A stretch of DNA of 22,432 nucleotides from a virus: the IMG/VR virus record IMGVR_UViG_3300035162_002291, positions 1-22,432 of that record, one strand, 5' to 3'. Below the pieces are notes generated by a model that was not told the origin of the DNA, made no database searches, and was given only the letters and a program-made list of their open reading frames with translations. This document shows positions 1 through 8,225 of this stretch, one piece after another. Each line of letters opens with the position of its first letter. The first letter of the stretch is position 1. A program made the translations under genes and the position numbers.

Positions 1-80
1 CCATCTAAATCGCATAACGGTTTGCCTTCAAATCTTTTAGATCCCCATCTAGCGGGTATAAGAATAGCTGATAATGTCAT
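1..80 (-). CDS. kdsB: CMP-KDO synthetase (3-deoxy-manno-octulosonate cytidylyltransferase), N-terminus only
   Basis: This is the first 26 codons of a gene that runs off the left edge. KdsB activates KDO with CTP to give CMP-KDO, the sugar donor for lipopolysaccharide inner core. The start ATG lies inside the 3' end of kdsA in another frame (32-base overlap), preceded by a GAAGGAG ribosome binding site six bases upstream. The predicted protein begins MTLSAILIPARWGSKR and continues with F-E-G-K-P-L, matching the family's N-terminal nucleotide-binding signature IPARxxSxRLPGKPL. The R-W-G-S-K-R version differs slightly from the bacterial R-Y-A-S-T-R form. The overlap with kdsA makes translational coupling likely. 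Only the N-terminus can be judged, so whether the rest is intact is unknown. Confidence 0.85.
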   Translation of the reverse strand, partial: MTLSAILIPARWGSKRFEGKPLCDLD

Positions 81-822
81 CTACGACTCCTTCAAAATCT
101 TCTAGTTTTAACATATTTGGTCCATCTGATGGTGCGTTGTCAGGGTCTGGATGCACTTCTAAAAAAAAGCTTTGAACCCCAAGAGCAGAGCCAGCCCTGC
201 AAAGAGAAGGAACATAAGAACGGTTCCCCCCAGATGAGGTTCCTTCTGAGCTTGGGAGTTGGACTGAGTGCGTAACATCGTATACAAATCTATCCCCAAG
301 AGCACTGAGATTATCAAGCATCCCAGTGAAATCATTAACCAAACGTCCATACCCAAAACTTGTACCCCTCTCAGTTATCCAAACTTCTTTGGCTCCCTCT
401 GTCTTACTAAGAATACCTTGAATATCCCAAGGAGCCATGAACTGACCTTTCTTAATGTTGACAATCATATCAGTCTCACACGCTCTTTGAATAAGATCTG
501 TCTGTCTACTTAGAAATGCTGGTATCTGTAAGATATCAACACACTTCTCATCACTGATTTGATCTATGTCTAGTTTGTCATGAACATCAGTGAGTATCTT
601 AAGATCATGCATTTCTTTTTTCATAGTAAAGAAATCTATAAGAGTATCACAGATACCCCACCCACGCTCTCCAGAAATATGAGTTCTGTTAGCCTTATCA
701 TAACTTGCCTTGAATACATAGTCTACGCTATACTTGTAGCACACATCAGCACAGTGTCTTGCTATCTCTAAAGATTGTTCAAGAGATTCGTGTTGGCATG
801 GGCCAGCAATAATCCTTACCAT
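49..822 (-). CDS. kdsA: 3-deoxy-D-manno-octulosonate 8-phosphate synthase (KDO-8-P synthase)
   Basis: The enzyme condenses phosphoenolpyruvate with arabinose 5-phosphate to KDO-8-phosphate, the committed step of KDO synthesis in the cytoplasm. The 257-residue protein carries the family blocks in order: IAGPC near the N-terminus, FKASYDKANRT, TDVH, QIPAFLSRQTDL, NIKKGQF, TERGTSFGYGRLVNDF, DVTHSVQLP and, near the C-terminus, FFLEVHPDPDNAPSDGPNML. Metal and substrate-binding positions (Cys in AGPC, the His of DVTH, the Glu/His of LEVH) are present. Length is slightly below the usual 275-285, mostly at the N-terminus. A GGAAGA site precedes the ATG. The start overlaps the end of the upstream 64-residue gene, and the 3' end overlaps kdsB. 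It presumably supplies KDO for host surface or virion glycan changes (inference). The family call is very secure. Confidence 0.97.
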   Translation of the reverse strand: MVRIIAGPCQHESLEQSLEIARHCADVCYKYSVDYVFKASYDKANRTHISGERGWGICDTLIDFFTMKKEMHDLKILTDVHDKLDIDQISDEKCVDILQIPAFLSRQTDLIQRACETDMIVNIKKGQFMAPWDIQGILSKTEGAKEVWITERGTSFGYGRLVNDFTGMLDNLSALGDRFVYDVTHSVQLPSSEGTSSGGNRSYVPSLCRAGSALGVQSFFLEVHPDPDNAPSDGPNMLKLEDFEGVVDDIISYSYTR

Positions 823-1010
823 TGTCTATATCTTCCATCTAACTCGTGAGTACGAGAGTTTTGAACGGCCCACCAAAAGCAGTTAAACTTACTATACTTT
901 GAATAGTATGCTAAGTGCGATTGGTCTTTGCCGTATAATCTAACACCTTCTTTTCTTAACTGAAGGTAATGTCCTTTAAATAGTGTAACACGTTTTTTCA
1001 GTTTAGTCAA
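816..1010 (-). CDS. Small conserved-context protein of unknown function, TTG start
   Basis: I do not recognise this 64-residue protein. It is basic at the N-terminus (K-L-K-K-R) and rich in Tyr and Trp in the second half (LAYYSKYSKF, FWWAVQNS). No membrane segment or known motif is visible. The only in-frame start is TTG, one base after the stop of the phosphoribosyltransferase gene, with a purine-rich AGAAGAAG upstream; there is no internal Met. Its stop overlaps the kdsA start by a few bases. The tight packing and the uninterrupted frame between two real genes support it as coding, but the non-ATG start and lack of homology keep confidence moderate. Confidence 0.6.
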   Translation of the reverse strand: MTKLKKRVTLFKGHYLQLRKEGVRLYGKDQSHLAYYSKYSKFNCFWWAVQNSRTHELDGRYRQW

Positions 1011-1011
1011 G

Positions 1012-1461
1012 CTACTTCTTCTTATCGACTATCTTATATCTTTCTGCCGTAACCTCAGGCATCGTGAATAAAGCACGTGTATAAAAAGGTTGAACGTTAC
1101 TAGGTTTACGTGCAAACACTACCCACCTATAACCCATACCTTGAGTAAAAGTAGGAAATTTTTCTTTAATGAAATCTATCATACTAGTTCCAGTAGTGAA
1201 CACATCATCACATATTAATGGGAAGTCGGTATCATCACCAGAAGCATATTCGTTCAGTGCCTCTGCTAGTTTAACTCCACCACGTGGTATGCCGACTGCC
1301 TTACTAAATGGACGATCCTGATAATCCATAATCATCTTTGCTAGGCACTGCCACTCTTCGTCTGTAATAGCATCACACTCTAGTTTCCATTTGAGTGGTA
1401 GCCCTGCGTGACTAGTAAAATCTCCCATTTGAAATAAACTAGCATCTGGATCATACGGCAT
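1012..1461 (-). CDS. Phosphoribosyltransferase-like protein
   Basis: The 149-residue protein has the type I phosphoribosyltransferase signature: a hydrophobic strand followed by two acidic residues and a P-loop, LICDDVFTTGTSM, at residues 82-94, which binds the phosphate and ribose of PRPP. The upstream GIPRGG (57-62) corresponds to the pyrophosphate loop. Length is short for nucleotide-salvage enzymes (about 170-200), and the C-terminal hood that selects the base is not recognisable, so the substrate is unknown. Start and the stop of the upstream methyltransferase share one base (TAATG), indicating translational coupling. It could serve nucleotide salvage for phage DNA synthesis or act with the adjacent DNA-modification genes; the sequence does not decide. 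Confidence 0.8.
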   Translation of the reverse strand: MPYDPDASLFQMGDFTSHAGLPLKWKLECDAITDEEWQCLAKMIMDYQDRPFSKAVGIPRGGVKLAEALNEYASGDDTDFPLICDDVFTTGTSMIDFIKEKFPTFTQGMGYRWVVFARKPSNVQPFYTRALFTMPEVTAERYKIVDKKK

Positions 1462-2228
1462 TAAATAAACTCCTTAAGGTTGTTTCTAGAACCCTCAAAC
1501 TCTAACCACTTTTCGGCATTATCAGAGTATTCTTCACTCATCTCTATACCAATAAATTTTCTATTGGTCTTAATACAAGCAACACCAGTAGAGCCAGATC
1601 CCATAGTATTATCTAGCACCGTATCATTCTCATTAGAATATGTCTTTATGAGCCACTGCAAAAGATCTTGTTGCTTTTGTGTTGGGTGACACTTTATACC
1701 AAGTTCTTTTGGCATATCATATTTTGAGTGAGAGTACGGACCTAATGTAGTTCTAGGATACCTATCTTCAGCACCACCACGTGATGATTGTTTCATCTCT
1801 GTTTTGCTGGCATATAGTTCACTACCACCATAATGACTTGCAGTTTTAGTACCTACATGAACCATCTGTGGGTTATATGTAGGTTGATTACGATAGAATA
1901 CATTAATATCTTCGTGATCAGGCATTGGACGCCTTTTGGCATTCATCCAGTTGGTAGCATAAGTCTTCTGATATACCATAGAGTATTTAAAGTTATCTAT
2001 GTTGCTTGAGATTAATATTGTAGTGAATGGTTGTGCTGAAGTTAAAACAATAGCGGCCTCAGGTTTACAAACTCTATGGTATTGTTCCCACAATTTATCA
2101 AGGGGGATAATACTATCCCACTTACACTGTGTTGTCCCATAAGGTAAATCGCATAGAACCATGTCAACAGATTGATCTTCAATATCATCCATTACCAAAA
2201 GACAATCGCCTTTGTATGTCTGTATCAT
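1461..2228 (-). CDS. DNA methyltransferase, beta-type amino-methyltransferase
   Basis: This is a 255-residue S-adenosylmethionine-dependent DNA methyltransferase of the N6-adenine/N4-cytosine class. The catalytic motif IV appears first, DLPYG at residues 27-31 (a D-L-P-Y variant of D/N-P-P-Y), and the SAM-binding motif I is near the C-terminus, VLDNTMGSGSTG at about 204-215. This is the beta-class order. Between them lies a variable region that would choose the target sequence. It is a solitary enzyme with no restriction gene beside it, so protection from host restriction or epigenetic marking is more likely than a restriction-modification system. ATG overlaps the stop of a 30-codon ORF upstream (ATGA), and the 3' end overlaps the phosphoribosyltransferase start. 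The exact base methylated cannot be read from the motif. Confidence 0.92.
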   Translation of the reverse strand: MIQTYKGDCLLVMDDIEDQSVDMVLCDLPYGTTQCKWDSIIPLDKLWEQYHRVCKPEAAIVLTSAQPFTTILISSNIDNFKYSMVYQKTYATNWMNAKRRPMPDHEDINVFYRNQPTYNPQMVHVGTKTASHYGGSELYASKTEMKQSSRGGAEDRYPRTTLGPYSHSKYDMPKELGIKCHPTQKQQDLLQWLIKTYSNENDTVLDNTMGSGSTGVACIKTNRKFIGIEMSEEYSDNAEKWLEFEGSRNNLKEFI

Positions 2229-2317
2229 GTTGCGGAGTCAACATGCTCTGGATTATCCTGAGAGTTTGACTTGTATGGCAAATCTAAACAACAATTAAAG
2301 AACTGTTTCATTTTCAT
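2225..2317 (-). CDS. Possible 30-residue leader or small protein
   Basis: A short reading frame starting MKMKQFFNCCLDLPYKS fills the space just upstream of the methyltransferase, and its TGA overlaps the methyltransferase ATG as ATGA, the same coupling used elsewhere in this genome. AAAGAGAT lies about eight bases upstream of the first ATG as a weak ribosome binding site. Nothing identifies a function. It may be a real small protein or simply a translated leader that delivers ribosomes to the methyltransferase start. Confidence 0.45.
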   Translation of the reverse strand: MKMKQFFNCCLDLPYKSNSQDNPEHVDSAT

Positions 2318-2346
2318 TTTATATATCTCTTTGTTACTTCACACTC

Positions 2347-2375
2347 TTTATATACTGATTCGTATAGATTGCCAA
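2347..2375 (-). promoter_or_regulatory. Possible sigma70-like promoter before the methyltransferase operon
   Basis: On the minus strand TTGGCA (2375-2370) is followed after exactly 17 bases by TATAAA (2352-2347). It lies in the short gap after the glycosyltransferase gene and would drive the 30-codon ORF, methyltransferase, phosphoribosyltransferase and kds genes. The match is imperfect in both boxes. Confidence 0.45.
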
Positions 2376-2378
2376 TCA

Positions 2379-3284
2379 CTATATTCTATCATCAATAGCA
2401 CGTCTGCCAATGTTCTCTCTGCCAATATCTATAAGCTTCATTCCATACTCTGGATCTTTAGCATACAAGACATTATCAACTTCTTTTAAATAGTTCTTCT
2501 TAAATGGTCTATAGTCCACATGGTGGTGCCATCTATTAAACTTCCAAACAACCTCAGTAACATCAGGGTGCATTTCTTTTAGCATCTCTGACTTAGGTAG
2601 TGTGCCTTCTTCAGCATAAAACTCTTTATCGTTACCACCAATAGTTCGTTGAGTTGTTCCCTTGTCTGCTAGGAATGCATTGAACTGTATTGTACACCAA
2701 CCATCTTTCAATGCTCTTAAAGATAAATCAGTATCTTCATTATATCGTCCACGCCATCTGTAAGGAATATCATTACGGATTAGGAGACATGAGTATATTC
2801 TTGTATTGAAGACAAGTGGTGGAACCTTATCGGTTGCCTTACAGAACTTACTATAGTTGGGGCCAGCGATTGCTACGTTGGAGTATCTGTCACAGAAGTC
2901 TTCCATGGCTCTGAACCATGCCATAGTTCTTACAGCGGCCTTTACATTATTGTTTAGTCTGTGAAAGTCGTAGATGTTATCATCCATAACCCAATGGCAC
3001 TTGGCACCATAGGTTGTAGTAGAATGCTCCCAAGCAAAGTTTCTTGCCGCCCCCGGACCCTTACTCTTACTCTGACCCAGATCATCACACGTATCGTAAT
3101 AGTCTAAGTAACTTCCATCAAGGGTTAAGAGTTTGTCTCTGTCATGGTATTCAGCATACTTATCTAGTTGATCTTCCTCAACCACAATATGATAGTCCAC
3201 CGAAAGTCTGTCAAGGAGTTCAGCGGTCTTACATTGATCCCAACGATTCTTTGAGACCACATATACTGGATACTTATTTTTCAT
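2379..3284 (-). CDS. GT-A type glycosyltransferase, resembling TET/JBP-associated glycosyltransferases of phages
   Basis: The 301-residue protein begins with a nucleotide-sugar transferase-like strand (YPVYVVSKNRW) and has an acidic metal-binding motif, WVMDDN at 98-103, followed later by YNEDTDLSLRAL, which fits the catalytic/acceptor Asp region of GT-A enzymes. The MDDN block and overall plan resemble the TET/JBP-associated glycosyltransferase (TAGT) family linked to phage DNA base hypermodification; that match is from memory. It overlaps the preceding methyltransferase-like gene by four bases (ATGA) and precedes a DNA methyltransferase, so modification of phage DNA is a reasonable inference. 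No TET/JBP dioxygenase is in this window, although a cupin-type oxygenase lies at 10286. An alternative is a glycosyltransferase for protein or surface glycans. Confidence 0.72.
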   Translation of the reverse strand: MKNKYPVYVVSKNRWDQCKTAELLDRLSVDYHIVVEEDQLDKYAEYHDRDKLLTLDGSYLDYYDTCDDLGQSKSKGPGAARNFAWEHSTTTYGAKCHWVMDDNIYDFHRLNNNVKAAVRTMAWFRAMEDFCDRYSNVAIAGPNYSKFCKATDKVPPLVFNTRIYSCLLIRNDIPYRWRGRYNEDTDLSLRALKDGWCTIQFNAFLADKGTTQRTIGGNDKEFYAEEGTLPKSEMLKEMHPDVTEVVWKFNRWHHHVDYRPFKKNYLKEVDNVLYAKDPEYGMKLIDIGRENIGRRAIDDRI

Positions 3285-3787
3285 TTCGGATTATTTACCC
3301 AATAGATTGTATTCGGTGGTAGGAACCCATGTATAAACCAAGCGTTACCAAACATAGGAGAACCACCACCAGTAAAGTCCACACGATTATTATAAACCAG
3401 TGCAGACATACCATGGTCTATAAACATTTGTCCACGTCTTTTACCTTGGAATGACGCAACAGGTAAGAACAATGCGAATGGCTTACCTAGATCATAGCAA
3501 TGTTTGATGAACTTGTCTTTCAAACTGTATGGTGGATTTGTTATGATGCCATCGTACACATCATTCACCTTACAATCAAAGAAGTCTTTCTCATCTGATC
3601 CAACTATATTATAACCGTATTTGTTGAAACCGTCAAGTATATTAGAACTCTTTCCACTGGTTGCTTCGTAGTAAGTCTTATCCTTGTCCAAGTATTCCAA
3701 CAAAGGCTGGACCTGATCAGACGGGGTATAACACTCATCACTCTCAGCGGTATTGCTAAGTTGTTTAAGTATGTTAAGACTTGTCAT
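3281..3787 (-). CDS. Methyltransferase-like protein with NPPY motif
   Basis: The 168-residue protein has the DNA/RNA amino-methyltransferase catalytic motif NPPYS at residues 84-88, preceded by a shortened class I SAM-binding region (YEATSGKSSNI at 40-50, followed by an acidic Asp at 65). Motif I is degenerate: the usual glycine-rich loop D/E-x-x-x-G-x-G has T-S-G-K instead. The early CYTPSDQVQPLLEYL is typical of proteins that modify phage DNA in the Dam-like group. It overlaps its neighbours on both sides (14 bases with the upstream 89-residue gene, four with the glycosyltransferase), placing it firmly in the modification-linked operon. Substrate and activity are uncertain; a catalytically weakened or RNA-directed enzyme is possible. 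Confidence 0.75.
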   Translation of the reverse strand: MTSLNILKQLSNTAESDECYTPSDQVQPLLEYLDKDKTYYEATSGKSSNILDGFNKYGYNIVGSDEKDFFDCKVNDVYDGIITNPPYSLKDKFIKHCYDLGKPFALFLPVASFQGKRRGQMFIDHGMSALVYNNRVDFTGGGSPMFGNAWFIHGFLPPNTIYWVNNPK

Positions 3788-4043
3788 TTTCTACCCAACG
3801 TAAGCCACCGTTCTTACCACGATCTAGTTGTGGGTGCCAGATACTTTTTGTTTTAACATTAACCTTCTGACCAATCATTTCAGAAAACTCTTTCAAGTCC
3901 TGTTCATTATCAAAACGAACAATGACCTTCGCATATGGCTCTACCTTTTCAGATACGAACTCAGGCATATTGACCCATTCCTTTTCTGGAAAGTTTCCTA
4001 CCTTATCATTGTCTGAGTCCAAGAACTCAAGTAAAGTGCTCAT
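3774..4043 (-). CDS. Small conserved phage protein of unknown function
   Basis: The 89-residue protein has a compact alpha/beta look: VIVRFDNEQDLKEFSEMIGQ resembles a small ferredoxin-like or RNA-binding-type half, followed by a lysine-rich TKSIWHPQ and a tryptophan near the end. The KxKSIWxP pattern recalls short proteins often found in phage DNA-modification neighbourhoods, but I cannot name the family. The ATG overlaps the stop of the primase-like gene by four bases, and the 3' end overlaps the NPPY methyltransferase gene. Good coding structure and position; no function assigned. Confidence 0.75.
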   Translation of the reverse strand: MSTLLEFLDSDNDKVGNFPEKEWVNMPEFVSEKVEPYAKVIVRFDNEQDLKEFSEMIGQKVNVKTKSIWHPQLDRGKNGGLRWVENDKS

Positions 4044-4990
4044 GATATAACTCCATTCTTATATGCATACTCTAAAGCGTTGTTAGCCTCTACATGAAGA
4101 GGCCGACTCTCATATCGATTACCAGTTTCAGAATCTAACTGCCTACATAATGTTTCGATTTCATTGGCAGTAATAGCATACTGTTTACCAACAGCGTTGC
4201 TTGCTATCGATACCATTATCTTATAGATCATAGCATATCTACCGCTATTGTCAATATGGGCAATGTTCTTAAAGTCTTTTACAAGTCTCTTGTTAACGAA
4301 TGGACAATCATCATACCCTGACCAAACAATGTCAGTGTTAGTCATTTTATCTTTACGATAGTCTAGGATCTGTCTCTGCCATTCCTCAGGTAGACGATCC
4401 ATGAAGTTCTTGCTATCTTTCTTTTCGCTATACTCCCACTTGGACATTAGCTCCGTAGGATTTATGTGGCTACCGCCAGTATTAGTAAAAATAAAGTTGA
4501 AAGCACCATTGTACGTAGCAGGGACATAATACATTCTAGATAAGTCTTTAGTCTGTTTATCTCCAATCGAATTGAGTTCGGAGTTGAGTGCAAACCAGAA
4601 ATGTTTGATAGACTCTTTTTCGATAGGCGTTCTAGTTGGGAAGCATAACCTAAACTTTGGTAAACCATGCTTACTGCTTGCAGTAGAATAGCAAACAAAA
4701 TAGTAGTCACCATAAAGCCTAATAAGTTCATCTTTTAGATCCCCCTCAAATGTGTGATCATCAACGTCAACAGCACACCAACTTGCCCACCGCAATACAT
4801 TTTTATTGGATCTAGTTGTGCCATCCTGATATATAGCGGGTGAAATAAGTTCAGCATTTTTCTTTCCTTCCAGAGGTCTTTCTGATAATTTATATAGAAA
4901 CTTCTCAAACTTATCCCACTCATCGAAATCTAATGTACGATGAGTCTGATTATCATATTGACTCTCAAATATAGTTACTGAATACATCAT
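4040..4990 (-). CDS. Archaeo-eukaryotic primase-like protein
   Basis: I place the start at the ATG whose ATGA overlaps the polymerase stop, giving 316 residues; the frame continues 14 codons further up inside gp43, which is less likely. The protein shows the layout of archaeo-eukaryotic primases: an acidic motif I in AVDVDDH (Asp75, 77, 78), motif II with a histidine in [14 protein letters not shown] (His108), then DLSRMYYVP as a candidate motif III. The C-terminal third is helical and may be the PriCT-type or helicase-linker part. It would synthesise primers or short DNA at the fork, fitting its position directly after gp43. T4 itself uses the unrelated DnaG-type gp61, so this would be a different primase. 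There is no helicase domain. Family call is by motif only. Confidence 0.65.
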   Translation of the reverse strand: MMYSVTIFESQYDNQTHRTLDFDEWDKFEKFLYKLSERPLEGKKNAELISPAIYQDGTTRSNKNVLRWASWCAVDVDDHTFEGDLKDELIRLYGDYYFVCYSTASSKHGLPKFRLCFPTRTPIEKESIKHFWFALNSELNSIGDKQTKDLSRMYYVPATYNGAFNFIFTNTGGSHINPTELMSKWEYSEKKDSKNFMDRLPEEWQRQILDYRKDKMTNTDIVWSGYDDCPFVNKRLVKDFKNIAHIDNSGRYAMIYKIMVSIASNAVGKQYAITANEIETLCRQLDSETGNRYESRPLHVEANNALEYAYKNGVIS

Positions 4991-7476
4991 CCAAAGAAGT
5001 CTTCTAGCGTTGCTCTTGGTTCTACATTCCACCCTATAGCGTCAAGTATAAACTTAAGGGGTTCAATGAATGTCTTCCCAAACATTATATCATAATCTAC
5101 ATACTTATGCAAGTGCATTTCTGTAGGTAAAACCGCTGGAAACGATATTATGTTTTCCTTGATAGGGTTTGGCTTGCGTAAGTAGATAAACTTAATCTTC
5201 TCACCGTTCTTGATAGTTTCGTACTTGCGTTCAAGTGAGTTGTCTTTGATAGCTTTGTTGTATAGTAAAGACCCACGCACGTGTATTGGTGTTCCTTTTA
5301 AGTATATATCTTGTTTAGACTCCCACTTACCAATGTCGCTCACACCTCTAGGAAATGCTACAGACTCTGGTGGTAAAGACTTAAACTCTGTTCTGAAATC
5401 CCTTATGAACTTCTGAACATCAAGTTCGGTTCCTTCTATGATCACACGAAAGATCTCTTTGAACTTATTACGAACAACCTCAGGTGTCGAAGACTTGATA
5501 GCCTCAATGCCCATCATCTTGAGTTTGGGTTCTGCGTATTGAACACCTTCGTTGTTATGCACGTTTAGGATGTATCGTTTCTTGGCTACCCATATACCAC
5601 GATCAGCAATCACCTCACGACCCATAACCATACGAGGTTTGAAGGCATTCATTTTGTCAAACAGTGCAGAGTAAGACTTCTCTAATACCTTTTCGAAGTG
5701 GTCTTCACATATCTTGCTAAGTGTCTTGACAGGATCTTTTGGGTTTAACTTGGAAACAAGTGGAGAAAAGTTGACGTACAATGAGTCAGTATCAATAGCG
5801 ATAACATAGTCTTTGTCTACAGTTCCCAGCAACTTATTCATCTCTTTGTTCATGGCAATCTCTGCCCAACGAATTGATAGTTGCCCTGATAAAGTAATAC
5901 CCTCTGCCACACGCATATCAAAGTATCTAAAGTATTGATTGCCCAGCGCACCATAGAGAGAGTTGAGCAAGATCTTAATAGCCATCTGCCTATTCTCTAG
6001 TTGGTTGATCTCACGCTCAAGCTCAATAGTCTTCGTCTTCTCATATGCCTGTTGAGCAATAAGCATGGACTTCTTAATAACACTACGCTCAGAATAATAG
6101 TTCTCAATAATCTTTGGAACAATACCTTGGAACTCTTTTGTGAATGCAGAGCCGTTTGCGGCTACGGAGACGCCCTCTGTGTCGCAAGACTTGTTAAGAT
6201 AGTAGTCTACCCCATGAGGAAAAGATTTGTTAGGAAGTATTGTCTCTGGTGACATATTGTATTGGACAATGAGATTAGGATACAGACTGTTCAAGTCGAA
6301 AGATACTACCCAATCATGAGAGCCAACCATAGGTTCTTTGACATACCCGCCGGGGTAAGGTGATTTCATCTTATGTTTGTTGGGTGGAACAATAGTGCCA
6401 GTAGCATTCAGTTCCCGATAGATGATTGAATCCCATATGGCTGTAGTGCCAAAGGTATCCGCATAGTTCACGCCACCCCTATATGCCATAGTTATAGCAA
6501 GGGTAATCAGACCCATCTTCTCTTCTAGTCGCTCAATAAGTTCTACGTCTCGAATGTTATAGTCAATGAACTTCTGATGATCTTCTTTGTACAGAGTGTA
6601 CAAGTTACCATGTTCTTCGATAGACAGTTTACGTTCCCCAAGAACCACGTAAGCAATATGGTCTAGCTTGTAGGACTCCTGTGCTCCATACGAATAGCCA
6701 AACTTCTGAAACAGATCATAGTAATCAAGTTGCTGAACACCAGTGATCTCATAGGCATCCATACGTTTACCTTTGATATGAAGTTCACGTTGAGACACTA
6801 GCCCCCATGGAGATAGTCGCTTGACTGCTTCCTCAGATCCAATACGTCTGATACGATTGACAAGATAGGGAATGTCGAATAGTCGCACGTTCCAACCTGT
6901 GATTACATCAGGACAGTTTTTGCCCCACCACTCCACAAACTTGGCAAGTAGTTCTACCTCACTCTTACAATGTCGATACTGCACAATAAGTTTATCACTG
7001 TAAACCTTCTCAACATCATACTCATCTAAACCCCAAACATGATATACATTACTAAGACTAGACTTGAGAGCGATAGAGATAACAGGGTGAGCGGCATCCT
7101 CAGGAAACGGGAAGCCTTCATCAGATGCAACCTCAATATCAATGTAACATACATCGACTTTGCTACTATCAAACTTTATTTCTGTGGGGAACTTGTTAGC
7201 GATAAACTGATGTATGAAGTTCTGATTACCATACACATCTAGGTTATCAACATCTTTATATCTTTTTAGGAAGTCTTTTGTTTCAGACATAGAAGAAAAC
7301 TTTATCTCTTCTAACTGAGCACCGTCTATAGACTTGTGCTTTGCTGTTATCTTATTAGAAGGAAGGTAGAGTTTTGGCTCAAACTTGTACTTGGCTTCTA
7401 TTCGTTTTCCATAGTTATTTACGCCACGATACAAGATGGAATTGCCGTATCGATTCACGCTAGTATAAAAGTTCAT
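4987..7476 (-). CDS. 43: T4-like family B DNA polymerase gp43
   Basis: The 829-residue protein is the replicative polymerase with 3'-5' proofreading. Exonuclease motifs are visible as DIEVASDEG (about residue 112), [15 protein letters not shown] and [13 protein letters not shown]. Polymerase motifs are [20 protein letters not shown] (motif A), [12 protein letters not shown] (motif B) and [11 protein letters not shown] (motif C, catalytic Asp pair). Length is somewhat below T4 gp43 (898). The C-terminus ends in LEDFFG, a hydrophobic tail suited to binding the gp45 clamp. A very strong ribosome binding site GGAGGATAT precedes the ATG, and a sigma70-like promoter lies just upstream. It works with gp44/gp62, gp45 and probably the adjacent primase-like protein. 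No inteins or breaks are seen. Confidence 0.98.
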   Translation of the reverse strand: MNFYTSVNRYGNSILYRGVNNYGKRIEAKYKFEPKLYLPSNKITAKHKSIDGAQLEEIKFSSMSETKDFLKRYKDVDNLDVYGNQNFIHQFIANKFPTEIKFDSSKVDVCYIDIEVASDEGFPFPEDAAHPVISIALKSSLSNVYHVWGLDEYDVEKVYSDKLIVQYRHCKSEVELLAKFVEWWGKNCPDVITGWNVRLFDIPYLVNRIRRIGSEEAVKRLSPWGLVSQRELHIKGKRMDAYEITGVQQLDYYDLFQKFGYSYGAQESYKLDHIAYVVLGERKLSIEEHGNLYTLYKEDHQKFIDYNIRDVELIERLEEKMGLITLAITMAYRGGVNYADTFGTTAIWDSIIYRELNATGTIVPPNKHKMKSPYPGGYVKEPMVGSHDWVVSFDLNSLYPNLIVQYNMSPETILPNKSFPHGVDYYLNKSCDTEGVSVAANGSAFTKEFQGIVPKIIENYYSERSVIKKSMLIAQQAYEKTKTIELEREINQLENRQMAIKILLNSLYGALGNQYFRYFDMRVAEGITLSGQLSIRWAEIAMNKEMNKLLGTVDKDYVIAIDTDSLYVNFSPLVSKLNPKDPVKTLSKICEDHFEKVLEKSYSALFDKMNAFKPRMVMGREVIADRGIWVAKKRYILNVHNNEGVQYAEPKLKMMGIEAIKSSTPEVVRNKFKEIFRVIIEGTELDVQKFIRDFRTEFKSLPPESVAFPRGVSDIGKWESKQDIYLKGTPIHVRGSLLYNKAIKDNSLERKYETIKNGEKIKFIYLRKPNPIKENIISFPAVLPTEMHLHKYVDYDIMFGKTFIEPLKFILDAIGWNVEPRATLEDFFG

Positions 7477-7504
7477 ATATCCTCCAAACTTACACTTAGC
7501 TTAT

Positions 7505-7533
7505 ATTGTAACCTATTCTATCAAGAAAGTCAA
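7505..7533 (-). promoter_or_regulatory. Sigma70-like promoter of gene 43
   Basis: TTGACT (7533-7528) and TACAAT (7510-7505) are separated by exactly 17 bases. The -35 box overlaps the stop codon of the upstream QueC-like gene, and the leader to the gp43 ATG is short. The -10 region continues as TACAATATAAGCTAAGTG, nearly identical to the promoter at 8226-8254. Confidence 0.75.
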
Positions 7534-8198
7534 CTACGAATTTTATAACCATCGTAACTTTTAAAAGCCCAGTAACGCTCTTCGCACCACCAGCATTTTT
7601 TGCATGGCAGTTTTTGATCACCAGTACAACTAGATGTTAAAGCGGATAGATCACTTAATCCTAGTGTCTTATATTGGTGAGCTATAAATTTCTTATCAAC
7701 AGTAGCAAAAGGAAACCTTAAAGGATATTCTTTGGACATTGCAATGACTTCTTCATTTGTAAGGTCATATTTATCTTCATTCCAATTTGGGCGTTTTCTA
7801 TCAGGCATACCTAATGTCATCGCATCCAGCATATCTTCTATGTTGTATTTGTTCTTTAAATATATGTAGTTGGGGAAAAACCACTCATATTTTCCTACGG
7901 GTTTGTTTTTATAAAATGCAAAAGTATGCAGAGGTGGAACCTCTATATTAAAAAGAGATACTATATATTCGTATACAGCATCAGCCGCTTCATAACTTCT
8001 AGCTACTGTTCTGTATGTATCATATCCATGCATTGTATATACTAGAGTATCTTGATTTCGGTCAGATAAAGTTTTTAATAAGCAATAAAATGCTAATGCA
8101 GAATCAGCCCCCCCAGAGAGAGATAATCCCACAGACTTAATATCCGTAGGAAATGTTTCAAAATAGTCTAGGGAAGTTGTGCCATCAGTTAATATCAT
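7530..8198 (-). CDS. PP-loop ATPase, QueC-like (7-cyano-7-deazaguanine synthase family)
   Basis: The 222-residue protein has the PP-loop SLSGGADSA at residues 26-34, which binds ATP for adenylation. Its C-terminus has a zinc-type cysteine cluster, Cys-x7-Cys-x2-Cys-x2-Cys within SCTGDQKLPCKKCWWCEER. Bacterial QueC has the same arrangement (Cys-x8-Cys-x2-Cys-x2-Cys), and length (about 220-230) also fits. QueC turns 7-carboxy-7-deazaguanine into preQ0, used for tRNA queuosine and, in some phages, for 7-deazaguanine in DNA. However, the middle of the protein (WFFPNYIYLKNKYNIEDML) is not typical, and no queD, queE, folE or DNA transglycosylase gene is in the window, so another PP-loop reaction is possible. 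It has its own promoter and sits between the DUF1127 pair and gp43. Confidence 0.75.
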   Translation of the reverse strand: MILTDGTTSLDYFETFPTDIKSVGLSLSGGADSALAFYCLLKTLSDRNQDTLVYTMHGYDTYRTVARSYEAADAVYEYIVSLFNIEVPPLHTFAFYKNKPVGKYEWFFPNYIYLKNKYNIEDMLDAMTLGMPDRKRPNWNEDKYDLTNEEVIAMSKEYPLRFPFATVDKKFIAHQYKTLGLSDLSALTSSCTGDQKLPCKKCWWCEERYWAFKSYDGYKIRS

Positions 8199-8225
8199 AT
8201 ACTCTTACTCTCTCACTTAACTTAT

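Noticed and set aside
159-356. A 65-codon minus-strand frame with two hydrophobic segments, resembling a small membrane protein
   Set aside because: It lies wholly inside kdsA, a very secure gene, in another frame; the hydrophobicity arises from out-of-frame reading and there is no ribosome binding site.
3044-3322. Plus-strand frames of 60-95 codons throughout, such as this one, 16629-16916 and 19377-19634
   Set aside because: All are antisense to secure minus-strand genes, have no ribosome binding site and show no family motif.
4462-4731. An 89-codon hydrophobic minus-strand frame
   Set aside because: It is a shadow inside the primase-like gene, whose motifs are clear in the other frame.
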